Assembly (NCBI GenBank): GCA_963760125.1
Contig: CAVXBV010000007.1
Span: forward strand, 605,817 to 669,816
Source: RYN-111 sp963760125
GTDB taxonomy: Bacteria; Actinomycetota; Actinomycetes; Mycobacteriales; SCTD01
Length of the DNA: 64,000 nucleotides
Direction of reading: 5' to 3'
The notes under the pieces were generated by a model that ran no database searches, was not told where the DNA came from, and saw only the letters and a program-made list of their open reading frames with translations. Below are positions 33,047-41,395 of the stretch, piece after piece (position 1 is the first letter of the stretch; each line of letters begins with the position of its first letter). The position numbers and the translations under genes were made by a program.

Positions 33047-34053
33047 GCGGCACCGTCCGCCAGCTGGGACGGCGCGACCGAGGGCTGCGGGACGACCTCG
33101 AGCACGCGCTCGACCAGCCGGCGCGGGGGGACTCCGTCGGCTATGGCGTCGTAGGTGAGGACCAGCCGGTGCGACAGCACGTCAGTCGCGACGTCGGCGA
33201 CGTCAGCTGGCAGCGCGTAGCCACGGCCCCGCAGCAGCGCCGTGGCGCGGGCGGCGGCGACGATGCCGAGGCTGCCACGCGGCGAGGCGCCGTGGACGAT
33301 GAGCGGCCCGAGCTCCGGAAGGTGGAAGTCGACCGGCAGCCTGGTGGCCATCACCAGACGCACGGCGTAGTCGGCGACCGCGTGGTGCACGAAGACCGCG
33401 TCGGCTGCCGCCTGCAGTCCGGTGAGCTCGTCCAGCGACAGGACCTGGGCGGCGGTCGGCCGGTCGACCGACATGCGCCGCACGATCTCGAGCTCATCGG
33501 GCATCGACGGCGTCGGGACGTTGACCTTCAGCAGGAAGCGGTCCAGCTGGGCCTCGGGCAGCGGGTACACGCCCTCGCTCTCCAACGGGTTCTGTGTCGC
33601 CATGACCACGAAGGGGGTGGGGAGTGGGTACGTCGTTCCCGCGAGCGAGACCTGGCGTTCGGCCATCACCTCCAGCAGCGCTGACTGCACCTTGGCCGGC
33701 GCGCGGTTGATCTCGTCGGCGAGGACCAGGTTGGCGAACACCGGGCCGAGCTCCACCGCGAAGTCCTCCTTGGACGGCCGGTAGACGCGCGTGCCGAGGA
33801 TGTCGCTCGGCACCAGGTCCGGCGTGAACTGGAGGCGGACGCTGGAGCCGCCGATGACGGTGGCGAGGGTGTCGACCGCGAGGCTCTTGGCCACACCGGG
33901 CACCCCCTCGAGCAGGCAGTGGCCGCGGGCGAGCAGGGCGACAAGCATCCGCTCGAGCATCTGGTCCTGGCCGACGACGACGCGCTTGACCTCGAAGAGC
34001 GCCCGCTCGAGCAGGGCTCCGGGTTCCTGGGTGGATCGGCGGACGGGGCTCAC
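33043..34053 (-). CDS. MoxR-type AAA+ ATPase
   Basis: A 336-residue AAA+ protein. Walker A region is LLEGVPGVAKSLAVDT, Walker B LVLADEINRAPAKVQ, and sensor 1 VVMATQNPLESEGVYPLPEA, all MoxR-typical. C-terminal helical lid about 235-320. MoxR ATPases act with DUF58 and VWA proteins as chaperone-like systems for membrane or secreted proteins. Note that the usual GxxGxGK(S/T) reads GVPGVAKS, with Ala before Lys; this variant is common in MoxR. First gene of a four-gene run, 84 bp after the GerMN lipoprotein gene. Confidence 0.93.
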   Translation of the reverse strand: MSPVRRSTQEPGALLERALFEVKRVVVGQDQMLERMLVALLARGHCLLEGVPGVAKSLAVDTLATVIGGSSVRLQFTPDLVPSDILGTRVYRPSKEDFAVELGPVFANLVLADEINRAPAKVQSALLEVMAERQVSLAGTTYPLPTPFVVMATQNPLESEGVYPLPEAQLDRFLLKVNVPTPSMPDELEIVRRMSVDRPTAAQVLSLDELTGLQAAADAVFVHHAVADYAVRLVMATRLPVDFHLPELGPLIVHGASPRGSLGIVAAARATALLRGRGYALPADVADVATDVLSHRLVLTYDAIADGVPPRRLVERVLEVVPQPSVAPSQLADGAA

Positions 34054-34137
34054 GATGGGTCCTCCTGTGGCAGTGGGTTCGGACCAACGTCACCCGCGAA
34101 CCTGGGAGGGACCTGTGAGCGTCCTCAGGAGGCTGTG

Positions 34138-34689
34138 TCAGAAGACGTCGGCGTAGTCACGTCGGTTGAGGGCGGCGTCGGACAGAGACCCGTCCCCGCG
34201 GGGCACGGCGATCGCGCGGCCGTTGCGGACGAAGCGCACGCCGGACACGTCGGCGAGCGCACCGAGCGTGACCACAAGCTGCGCATAGCCGAGGACCTCG
34301 TCCGTGCGGTTGGCCACGTTGTCGGGAGCGGGAACCTCCACGACGACGGTCCCGGGAATGCGCGTCCGCTCGTCGATCTTGGCCTTCAGCGGCACCGCCG
34401 AGGTGATACCGGCGTCCTGCTCGCGGGCGTTGGGGCCGGCCTCGAGCGTCGCGAGGACGTCGGCGGGAGTCGGTGGGACGGGGACCCGACGCACGACGGC
34501 GACGAGGTGCTGGTTGCGGGCGAGGTAGATGACGGCGCGGCCGGTCCCGGTGGGGGCCGGGCTCGCGGTCGTCACGATCGCCTGGAACGGCCCGGCGTTG
34601 CGGTCCAGGGCGCGAGGCGTGGTCTCGGCGCCCAGGCCGCAGCCGGCCGTGAGCGCCGTCAGTACGGCGAGCGTCGCGAGTCGCCTCAC
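34138..34689 (-). CDS. GerMN-domain lipoprotein
   Basis: A 183-residue lipoprotein with signal peptide and lipobox LTAGC (Cys 17). The rest is a GerMN domain: VIYLARNQHLVAVVRRVP, ADVLATLEAGPNARE, then YAQLVVTLGALADVSGVRFV. The GerMN fold is shared with mycobacterial LpqB, which modulates the MtrAB two-component system, but the beta-propeller of LpqB is missing. The gene overlaps the upstream sensor kinase stop by 4 bp, so a role as an outer-face modulator of that kinase is likely (inference). Confidence 0.85.
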   Translation of the reverse strand: MRRLATLAVLTALTAGCGLGAETTPRALDRNAGPFQAIVTTASPAPTGTGRAVIYLARNQHLVAVVRRVPVPPTPADVLATLEAGPNAREQDAGITSAVPLKAKIDERTRIPGTVVVEVPAPDNVANRTDEVLGYAQLVVTLGALADVSGVRFVRNGRAIAVPRGDGSLSDAALNRRDYADVF

Positions 34690-36041
34690 AGGTCGCGCCA
34701 GGGCAGCTCGACGCGGAACCGGCCACCGCCACCGGGCCGGTCCAGCACGGTGACCTTGCCGCCGTGCGCGATCACGTGCTCGGACACCAGCGCCAGTCCC
34801 AACCCGACACCGTCGCTGCCGCCGCGGGCGTGCGCCGCCCGGCCTCGTCCGAAGCGGTCGAACACCAGCGTCCTCTCGTCGGGCGGGACGCCGGGGCCGG
34901 TGTCGTCGACGTCGACGAGCAACGCGGTCTCCGAGCGCCAGGCGTGCAGGGAGTGCAGGCCGCCGCCGTGGTTCTCGGCGTTGGCGATCAGGTTGTCGAG
35001 CACCTGGGCGATGCGGGGGGCATCCATCGGCCAGGTCAGTGGTGTCTCGTCGACGGTCACCAAGGACGCCGGCAGCTGCCGGCGCTGGACCGCGTAGGTG
35101 AGGACGCCGGCGACGTCTTGCTCGGTGAGCTGCGTGGGGCGCTCGGCTCGTGCGAGCTCGAGCAGGCCCTGCACGAGCTCGTTGAACCGCGTGACCTCGT
35201 CCACGACGAGCTCGGCCGCCGCCCTGCTGCGCGGATCCAGGTCGGCGCTGCGGTTCTGCAGCACCTGGGACGCCGACGCGAGCGTCTGCAGCGGTGAGCG
35301 GAGCTCGTGGCTCACGTCTGAGGCGAAGCGGCGCTCCCGCTCCATCCGGTCACTCACCTCCTGCACCATCCCGTTGAAGGAGTCCGACAGGTCGACGAGG
35401 TCAGGGTCGTCGTGGGGCTCCATGCGCACCGAGAGGTCGCCGTCCATGACCTGGCGGGCCGCGGCGCTGGCCGCCCGGAGCGGCGAGAGCACCCGGCGGC
35501 CGATCCACAGGCTCAGGGCGATGGCCAGCCCGGTCGCCAGCACCGCTGCCGCACCGAGACCACCGGCCACCGTGCGCAGGGTCGACTGCACCTCGGACAG
35601 GCTCTGCACCTCGTAGAAGGCGGTCTCGGTGTCCGGGTAGGGGACGCCGACGACGATCGCCGGCCGCCCGCCCACCTTGATGCGCTGGACGGCCGGGCTG
35701 CCGAGGTCGACGAGGTCGATGAGGGCGGCCGGCACGGCGCGCGTGAGCCCGTCGTCCGCCGTCCGGGCGTACCACTCGCCCTCTTTGCGAACGAGCGGCT
35801 GGCGGCCCTGTCCGGTGTCCAGGGCCCGGAGGGCGGCCACGATGTCGGCGTCGTCGGCCGACGCGCTGGTGCGGACGGCTGCCGCGTCGAAGTACGCCGC
35901 ACGGACCGCCGTGCGCTCCCGCTCGCGCACCAGGTTGTACGTCGTGAGCTGGTAGCTGGCGACCGCGAGCCCGAGCGACAGGAGCAGGGCCCCCGCGGCG
36001 AACAGCGTGGTGACCCTGGCCCGCAGCCCCCGGAACCTCAT
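34686..36041 (-). CDS. HAMP-containing sensor histidine kinase
   Basis: A 451-residue membrane kinase. Helix 1 at about 11-31, an extracytoplasmic domain to about 150 and helix 2 about 157-178 precede a HAMP linker (WIGRRVLSPLRAASAAARQV). The H-box is ASDVSHELRSPLQTL, the N-box LDNLIANAENHGGG, G1 VDDTGPGVPPDE and G2 GVGLGLALVSEHVIAHGG. Start ATG 36041 overlaps the response regulator stop by 4 bp. Gene order regulator-kinase-GerMN lipoprotein recalls MtrA-MtrB-LpqB and Streptomyces CseB/CseC, suggesting an envelope stress input. Confidence 0.92.
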   Translation of the reverse strand: MRFRGLRARVTTLFAAGALLLSLGLAVASYQLTTYNLVRERERTAVRAAYFDAAAVRTSASADDADIVAALRALDTGQGRQPLVRKEGEWYARTADDGLTRAVPAALIDLVDLGSPAVQRIKVGGRPAIVVGVPYPDTETAFYEVQSLSEVQSTLRTVAGGLGAAAVLATGLAIALSLWIGRRVLSPLRAASAAARQVMDGDLSVRMEPHDDPDLVDLSDSFNGMVQEVSDRMERERRFASDVSHELRSPLQTLASASQVLQNRSADLDPRSRAAAELVVDEVTRFNELVQGLLELARAERPTQLTEQDVAGVLTYAVQRRQLPASLVTVDETPLTWPMDAPRIAQVLDNLIANAENHGGGLHSLHAWRSETALLVDVDDTGPGVPPDERTLVFDRFGRGRAAHARGGSDGVGLGLALVSEHVIAHGGKVTVLDRPGGGGRFRVELPWRDL

Positions 36042-36718
36042 CTGAGCTTGTAGCCCAGGCCTCGCACCGTCACGACGTGCTGGGGATCGGCGGGGTTCTT
36101 CTCCACCTTGCGGCGCAGCCGGCCGACGTGCACGTCGACCAGGCGCTCGTCGCCGTAGTCGTACTCCCAGACCAGCTTGAGCAGCTGGGTGCGCGACAGC
36201 ACCTGCCCGGCGTGCGCAGCGAGCTCGCAGAGCAGGCGGAACTCCGTGCGTGTGAGCGACACCTCGACCCCGTCGACGTGGACCTCGCCGGCGTCCGCGC
36301 GCAGCACGAGCTCGTCGAAGCGCAGCTCCTGACCGGCAGTGGGGTTGTCCGGGGGGGTCAGGACCCGACGGCGCAGCGCCCGCAGTCGGGCCGAGAGCTC
36401 CTTCACCGCCACCGGCTTCACGACGTAGTCGTCCGCGCCTGCCTCGAGGGCGGCCACGATGTCGTGGGTGTCCTCGCGCGCGCTGACCACCACCACGGGC
36501 ACGTCGCTGGTGCGGCGCAGCTGGCGGACGCACTCGTAGCCGTCCATCCCTGGGAGCATGAGATCGACGATGACGGCGTCCGCCGGGCTGACGGCGTGAT
36601 GGGCGAGGCCCTCCTCGGCGGTGCCGACGGCCGTCACCGCGTAGCCCTCGTCCTCGAGCGCCATCGTGAGCGCTGCGCGGATGCGGTCGTCGTCCTCGAC
36701 GACGAGCAGTGTGGTCAC
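36038..36718 (-). CDS. OmpR/PhoB-type response regulator
   Basis: A 226-residue regulator. Receiver: LLVVEDDDRIR acidic pair, VIVDLMLPGMDG with the phospho-acceptor Asp, VVSARED and DDYVVKPVAV with the conserved Lys. The winged-helix DNA-binding domain has LTRTEFRLLCELA, VDVHVGRLRRKVE and VVTVRGLGYKLR. The GTG at 36718 begins directly before the first strand; longer frames add a proline-rich leader. It heads a regulator-kinase-lipoprotein operon. It is divergent from the STAS gene with a 187-bp region between them, in which I saw no clear operator. Confidence 0.93.
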   Translation of the reverse strand: MTTLLVVEDDDRIRAALTMALEDEGYAVTAVGTAEEGLAHHAVSPADAVIVDLMLPGMDGYECVRQLRRTSDVPVVVVSAREDTHDIVAALEAGADDYVVKPVAVKELSARLRALRRRVLTPPDNPTAGQELRFDELVLRADAGEVHVDGVEVSLTRTEFRLLCELAAHAGQVLSRTQLLKLVWEYDYGDERLVDVHVGRLRRKVEKNPADPQHVVTVRGLGYKLR

Positions 36719-36905
36719 GCGTTCATCATCGCTCAGGCCTGGTTGGGCCGGTCGGCGTGGGGGCCTTGTCACGCAACTGACACGCGAGCGCAGAGGGGCC
36801 GTCACGCCACGAGGCGAGTGTGGTCCTCATGTTCAACGGCGTTCCTGCCCGAGAGCGTCCTGTCGAGTCGGCCTCCGGGTCGTACGTCCGAACGAGGAGC
36901 CCGAG

Positions 36906-37265
36906 ATGACCACCACCCCCCTCCGCGAGGTCCCCAGCGTCCTGCCGGTGCTCGAGCTCCGACTCGAGGGCGACCTGGACATCTCCACCCTCCCCGTCCT
37001 GCGTGAGCGGCTCGAGGAGGCCCTGAGCCTCGGCCCGCGTCGGCTGGTGGTCGACTTCGCCGCCTGCCGCTACCTCGACGCCCAAGCCATCCTGGTCCTC
37101 CTCGAGGCGCACCGCGCGATGTGGCGCCGCGAGGGCCGCCTCGTGCTGCGGCACTGCAGCTCCGCCACGACCCGCCTGCTGGCCCTGGCCGGCGTGCTCA
37201 ACGTCTTCGAGATCGAGGGCGAGGGCGAGATCGAGGCCACTGACCGGGTGGCGAGCGGGCTGTGA
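36906..37265 (+). CDS. STAS-domain protein (anti-sigma factor antagonist type)
   Basis: A 119-residue STAS protein: LELRLEGDLDISTLPVLRERLE, then RLVVDFAACRYLDAQAILVLLEAH, then LVLRHCSSATTRLLALAGVLNVFEI (each spaced by a few residues). The position of the usual phospho-Ser (in DxSxxD/G) reads CRYLDAQA, so the regulatory Ser may be missing (Asp-Ala instead). ATG 36906 follows GGAGCCCGAG. Could be the partner of one of the RsbW-like ATPases at 13.7 or 17.3 kb, but no link is shown. Confidence 0.85.
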   Translation: MTTTPLREVPSVLPVLELRLEGDLDISTLPVLRERLEEALSLGPRRLVVDFAACRYLDAQAILVLLEAHRAMWRREGRLVLRHCSSATTRLLALAGVLNVFEIEGEGEIEATDRVASGL

Positions 37266-37393
37266 CCAGCAACGAGCGGTTGCACGGCCGCTGCGACCTC
37301 GCCACGCCCACGGCACTTACGCCGCTCACCGCTGTCGTCGCCCGTCGGGCGCGCAGCCGCCGCAGGCTGCTGGCGACCCGGCTGCTGCGCTGA
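37262..37393 (+). CDS. Possible small basic protein
   Basis: A 43-codon frame begins at a GTG overlapping the STAS stop in the GTGA arrangement used by many real pairs here. The predicted peptide starts VTSNERLHGRCD and ends in an Arg-rich stretch (RRARSRRRLLATRLLR). No family recognised. It is followed by a hairpin. It could equally be untranslated 3' sequence. Confidence 0.3.
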   Translation: MTSNERLHGRCDLATPTALTPLTAVVARRARSRRRLLATRLLR

Positions 37394-37402
37394 CCTGACT
37401 GA

Positions 37403-37420
37403 CTGGGCCGTCAGGCCCAG
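37403..37420. terminator. Hairpin between convergent STAS and trehalose genes
   Basis: CTGGGCC (37403-37409) and GGCCCAG (37414-37420) form a perfect 7-bp stem with a 4-base loop. It lies 28 bp from the treZ stop and 138 bp past the STAS stop. No T tract follows, so if it ends transcription it is of the T-less actinobacterial kind and could serve both strands. Confidence 0.5.
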
Positions 37421-37448
37421 CACCACGCGACCCCGTCCGACCCTCCGG

Positions 37449-39149
37449 TCAGGCGGGGTCGGTGCGTTGCAGCTCCACCACGGCGACGGTCTCCGGAGCG
37501 AGGAGGACGTCGCTCCCTCGCAGATCGGCCCGGCCCAGCAGCACAGCGGTGGCTGCCAGGGGGAGCGGCACGGACTGAGGCGCCGTCGAGAGGTTGCACG
37601 CGACGGCAACGTGGCCCCTTCGGAGCACGAGCCAGCGGGCCCCCTCGTCGTAGGTCGTGCCGTGCCTGTCCCACATCCCTGACACGAGGTCGGGGTGGCT
37701 GCGCCGCAGGCGCAGCAGGTCGCGGTGCCAGGCGAGCAGGTCGTCATCGAGCACCCAGTCGAGCGTGGAGGCCGACACGGTGGCCGGGTCCTGCGGGTCC
37801 GGGACGTCATCGGTGGCCCAGCCGTGGGTGGCGAACTCGGCGCGTCGGCCGCGGCGTACGGCCTCGCCCAGGTCGCCGCTGTGGTCGGAGAAGAACTGCC
37901 ACGGAGTGCGGGCGCCGTACTCCTGCCCCATGAACAGCATGGGCGTGTACGGCGAGAGCAGGACCAGCGCTGCGCCGATCCGCGCCAGGCCGGGGGTCAG
38001 CGCCGGGCGGTCGCCGAGGGCGCGGTTGCCGACCTGGTCGTGGTCCTGCAGGTAGACGACGAAGGCGCTCCCGGGCACGCCGTCCGGAACCGAACGACCG
38101 TGCGGACGCTCGCGGAAGGTCGACCACGTGCCGTCGTGGACGAACGCGTCGTCGAGGGCCTTGCCCATGGTCGCCAGGGACCCGAAGTCGACGTAGTACC
38201 CGTCGCGCTCGCCCGTCAGCAGCGCCAGGAGGGCGTGGTGCACGTCGTCGCACCACTGGCCGTCCAGGCCCCAGCCGTCGGGACGGGGGAGCACCGTGAC
38301 CGGGTCGTTGAGGTCGCTCTCCGCGACCAGCCAGGGCGTCCATCCCTGGTCCGCGCCGAGGGCGGTGACCTCTGCGGCGAGCTCGGCGAGCACGTGCACG
38401 GGGGAGTCGTCGACGAGGGCGTGCACGGCGTCCAGCCGCAGGCCGTCGAGGTGGAACGACTGCAGCCACATCAGCGCGTTGTCGATGAGGTACCGCCGGA
38501 CCTCCGACGACCCGGGCCGATCCAGGTTCACCGCCGAGCCCCAGGGGGTCTGGTGATCGTCGGTCAGGTAAGGACCGAACTCCGGCAGGTAGTTGCCGCT
38601 CGGCCCGAGGTGGTTGTAGACGACGTCCATCGCCACCCCGAGGCCAAGGGCGTGCGCGGCGTCGACGAAGCGCTTGAGGCCGTCGGGGCCGCCGTACGGG
38701 GCGTGGACGGCGTACCAGGCGACCCCGTCGTAGCCCCAGCCCCAGCGGCCGTCGAAGCCGTTGCAGGGCAGCAGCTCGATGGTCGTGATGCCCAGCGCGG
38801 CGAGGTGGGGCAGCTTCTCGACAGCGCTGTCGAAGGTGCCCCCCTCGGTGAAGGTGCCCACGTGCAGCTCGTAGAGCACGGTGTCGGAGAGCGGGCGACC
38901 CTTCCAGGCTGCATCGGTCCACGGGAACGCGTCGTCGTCGTAGGTGCGGGACGCGCCGTGGACGCCGTCGGGCTGCCACCGGCTCCGAGGGTCCGGCCGG
39001 GGCGGCCCGCCGTCCAGGCTGAAGGCGTAGTCGGTGCCGTCAGCCTCGACGCGCCAGTGCTCACCGGCGGGTGCCATGGGGAGGGTGGACCCGTCCAGGA
39101 GCAGGTCGACGTGTTTCGCCGTCGGCGCCCAGACCTCGAAGGTCCTCAC
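37449..39149 (-). CDS. treZ: Maltooligosyltrehalose trehalohydrolase
   Basis: A 566-residue GH13 enzyme that releases trehalose from maltooligosyltrehalose. An N-terminal beta domain (FEVWAPTAKHVDLLLDG) precedes the barrel: WGYDGVAWYAVHAPYGGPDG, AMDVVYNHLGPSGNYL, DGLRLDAVHAL with the nucleophile Asp, VAESDLNDP with the acid/base region and LQDHDQVGNRA. PMLFMGQEYG is also TreZ-typical. The GTG start overlaps the treY stop by 4 bp, and the gene is last in treX-treY-treZ. Confidence 0.96.
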   Translation of the reverse strand: MRTFEVWAPTAKHVDLLLDGSTLPMAPAGEHWRVEADGTDYAFSLDGGPPRPDPRSRWQPDGVHGASRTYDDDAFPWTDAAWKGRPLSDTVLYELHVGTFTEGGTFDSAVEKLPHLAALGITTIELLPCNGFDGRWGWGYDGVAWYAVHAPYGGPDGLKRFVDAAHALGLGVAMDVVYNHLGPSGNYLPEFGPYLTDDHQTPWGSAVNLDRPGSSEVRRYLIDNALMWLQSFHLDGLRLDAVHALVDDSPVHVLAELAAEVTALGADQGWTPWLVAESDLNDPVTVLPRPDGWGLDGQWCDDVHHALLALLTGERDGYYVDFGSLATMGKALDDAFVHDGTWSTFRERPHGRSVPDGVPGSAFVVYLQDHDQVGNRALGDRPALTPGLARIGAALVLLSPYTPMLFMGQEYGARTPWQFFSDHSGDLGEAVRRGRRAEFATHGWATDDVPDPQDPATVSASTLDWVLDDDLLAWHRDLLRLRRSHPDLVSGMWDRHGTTYDEGARWLVLRRGHVAVACNLSTAPQSVPLPLAATAVLLGRADLRGSDVLLAPETVAVVELQRTDPA

Positions 39150-41395
39150 GTCCGCACCAGCAGCCGGACGGGCAGGCCGGCGAGCAGGTCGGTCCATTCG
39201 CCCGGCGGGAGGGTCACGTGGTCCGCCGTGCCGCCCCGCAGGGGAACGACGGTGATCACCCGGTCGGCGCGGCAGAATGCGAGCGTGCCCTCCGGAGCAT
39301 CCACCGGGGCGTAGGTGGCCTCGGTGCCGAACCACTCCGGGTTCTCCCGCCGAAGGCGCAAGGTCGTGCTCACGACCCGGAGCTTGTCGCTGTCCAGCGA
39401 GTCGTCCGGGCCGGCCAGCAGGGCCCGGCGCCGGTCGTAGTCGACCGGCCGCCGGTTGTCCGGGTCGACCAGGGACAGGTCGACCAGCTCGCAGCCCTGG
39501 TAGGTGTCGGCGACCCCCGGCATCGTGAGCTGCACGAGCTGCTGGGCCAGGACGGTGCTGCGCCAGGCGTCGGAGAGACCGTCGACGAAATCGCTGATCG
39601 CTGCCGAAAGCTTCGGGTCGGCGAGCAGCGCCCTGACGTAGCTCGCCACGGCCTGGTCGTAGTCGCTGTCCGGATCGATCCACGACGTACGGGCCTTCGC
39701 CTCGCGCGTCGCCTTCTCGGCGTACGCCACCGCGCGGTCGGCATCCAGCGGCCAGGCACCCACCACGGTCTGCCACAGCAGCTGCTCGGTCGGCGGGTCG
39801 ATGCGCTGGGGGAGCCAGGCGGTCCACTGCGTGACCGCCTCCCCCCACTCCCGGGGTCGCTGCGACAGCAGCGCCAACCGGGCGCGGACGTCCACGGACC
39901 GCTTGGTGTCGTGGGTGGACAGGCAGGTCATCGTCAGCGGCCAGTCCCGCTGCTGCCGCTCGCACGCCTGGTGCCACTGCTGGACGGTGGTCCCCCACGA
40001 GGAGGGATCGCCGCCGACCTCGTTGAGGGCGATCAGTGGCAGGTAGCGGTAGAAGGTGGTGTCCTCGACGCCCTTGGCCATCACCGGTCCACAGGTCTGC
40101 TGGAACCGGGTGACGAACTCGTCCGCGCCGGGTAGGTCCCCCAGCGCCAGGTCGCCGAGCAGGCGGGCCTCCCGGGCGCGGCGGGGGAGCGCTTCTTGCG
40201 CGGTCGCGACCGCTGCCTCCACGTGGGCGCGCGCGGTGGCGTCAGCAGGTCGGCCAGGCTGGACGTAGGCGCGGTAGACGTCGAACGCGACCAGTACCTC
40301 GACCAGCGCCTCCCGCAGCCCCCGTCGGGTCACGTCCAGGTGCGCTGCGTCGCAGGCCGGCTTGGCCAGGTCGGTCAGTCGGTCGACCTCGGCCGCGAGC
40401 ACCTCGTCGAGGACCTGGCGCTTCGCTGCCGTGACGACCTCGGAGTACGTCGCGCTGTCGCCGGTGACCGACTCCCAGAGCGATGTCAGGGGCTGCTGGC
40501 CGGCGGGGTCCACGAACAGTCCGAGCACGAGGTTCAACGCGTCGTACCCCGAGGTTCCCGCGCACGGCCAGGTCGTCGGCAGCTCCTCGCCCGGCTCGAG
40601 GATCTTCTCGGCCACGACCCACAACCCACCCGTCCGGTCGGCCAGGCGGGCCAGGTAGCCCTGCGGATCGGCGAGCCCGTCGGGATGGTCGATGCGCAAG
40701 CCGTCGATGACGCCGTCAGCGACCTGCTGGAGCACCAGTTCGTGGGTGGCGTCGAAGACGTCGGGGTCCTCGACGCGCAGACCGGCCAGGGTGGTCACGT
40801 CGAAGAACCGACGATGGGTGCTCTCCTCCGACCCGGTGTGCCAGTCCGCCAGGCGGTAGTGCTGGTTGTCGAGCGTCGCCATCGTGTCCCCCGGCACGAG
40901 GCTGCCTTCGGCGAGCGGCAGGACGTGCTCGAAGTAGCGCACCGTGTCGCCCTCGAGCAGAACGTCACCGACCACCTCGGCCAGCGGGCCACCGAGGACC
41001 GGGACGAGCAGCCGCCCGCGGGTCCAGTCCACGTCGAACCACGAGGCGTACGGCGAGGACTGGCCCTCGCGCAGCACCGACCACCACGCAGCGTTGCGGG
41101 AGACCGGGGCGCTGATCGCCATGTGGTTCGGCACGATGTCGAGCACGATCCCGAGCCCCGCCGCGCGACACGCGGATGCCAGCGCGTCGAGGCCGGCCTG
41201 ACCCCCGAGCTCGTCGTCGACCCTGCTGTGGTCCACGACGTCGTACCCGTGCTGGCTGCCCGGCGCCGACGCCAGCCACGGTGAGCAGTAGACGTGGGTG
41301 ATGCCGAGGTCGGCGAGGTAGGGGACGACCGCTGCCGCCTGGTGGAGGGTGAACTCCGGGGTGAGTTGGAGGCGGTAGGTGCTGAGCGGGGCCAC
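39146..41395 (-). CDS. treY: Maltooligosyl trehalose synthase
   Basis: A 749-residue GH13 enzyme converting the reducing end of glucan chains to a trehalose unit. STYRLQLTPEFTLHQAA and YLADLGITHVYCSPWLAS open the barrel; VLDIVPNHMAIS, GLRIDHPDGLADP (nucleophile Asp) and VAEKILEPGEELP follow. CLSTHDTKRSVDVRARL is diagnostic for TreY. The GTG start directly follows the treX stop with no gap, and the stop overlaps treZ, so the operon is tightly coupled. Confidence 0.96.
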   Translation of the reverse strand: MAPLSTYRLQLTPEFTLHQAAAVVPYLADLGITHVYCSPWLASAPGSQHGYDVVDHSRVDDELGGQAGLDALASACRAAGLGIVLDIVPNHMAISAPVSRNAAWWSVLREGQSSPYASWFDVDWTRGRLLVPVLGGPLAEVVGDVLLEGDTVRYFEHVLPLAEGSLVPGDTMATLDNQHYRLADWHTGSEESTHRRFFDVTTLAGLRVEDPDVFDATHELVLQQVADGVIDGLRIDHPDGLADPQGYLARLADRTGGLWVVAEKILEPGEELPTTWPCAGTSGYDALNLVLGLFVDPAGQQPLTSLWESVTGDSATYSEVVTAAKRQVLDEVLAAEVDRLTDLAKPACDAAHLDVTRRGLREALVEVLVAFDVYRAYVQPGRPADATARAHVEAAVATAQEALPRRAREARLLGDLALGDLPGADEFVTRFQQTCGPVMAKGVEDTTFYRYLPLIALNEVGGDPSSWGTTVQQWHQACERQQRDWPLTMTCLSTHDTKRSVDVRARLALLSQRPREWGEAVTQWTAWLPQRIDPPTEQLLWQTVVGAWPLDADRAVAYAEKATREAKARTSWIDPDSDYDQAVASYVRALLADPKLSAAISDFVDGLSDAWRSTVLAQQLVQLTMPGVADTYQGCELVDLSLVDPDNRRPVDYDRRRALLAGPDDSLDSDKLRVVSTTLRLRRENPEWFGTEATYAPVDAPEGTLAFCRADRVITVVPLRGGTADHVTLPPGEWTDLLAGLPVRLLVRT

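Noticed and set aside
34138..34689. Full LpqB lipoprotein
   Set aside because: At 183 residues it has only the GerMN domain and lacks the propeller.
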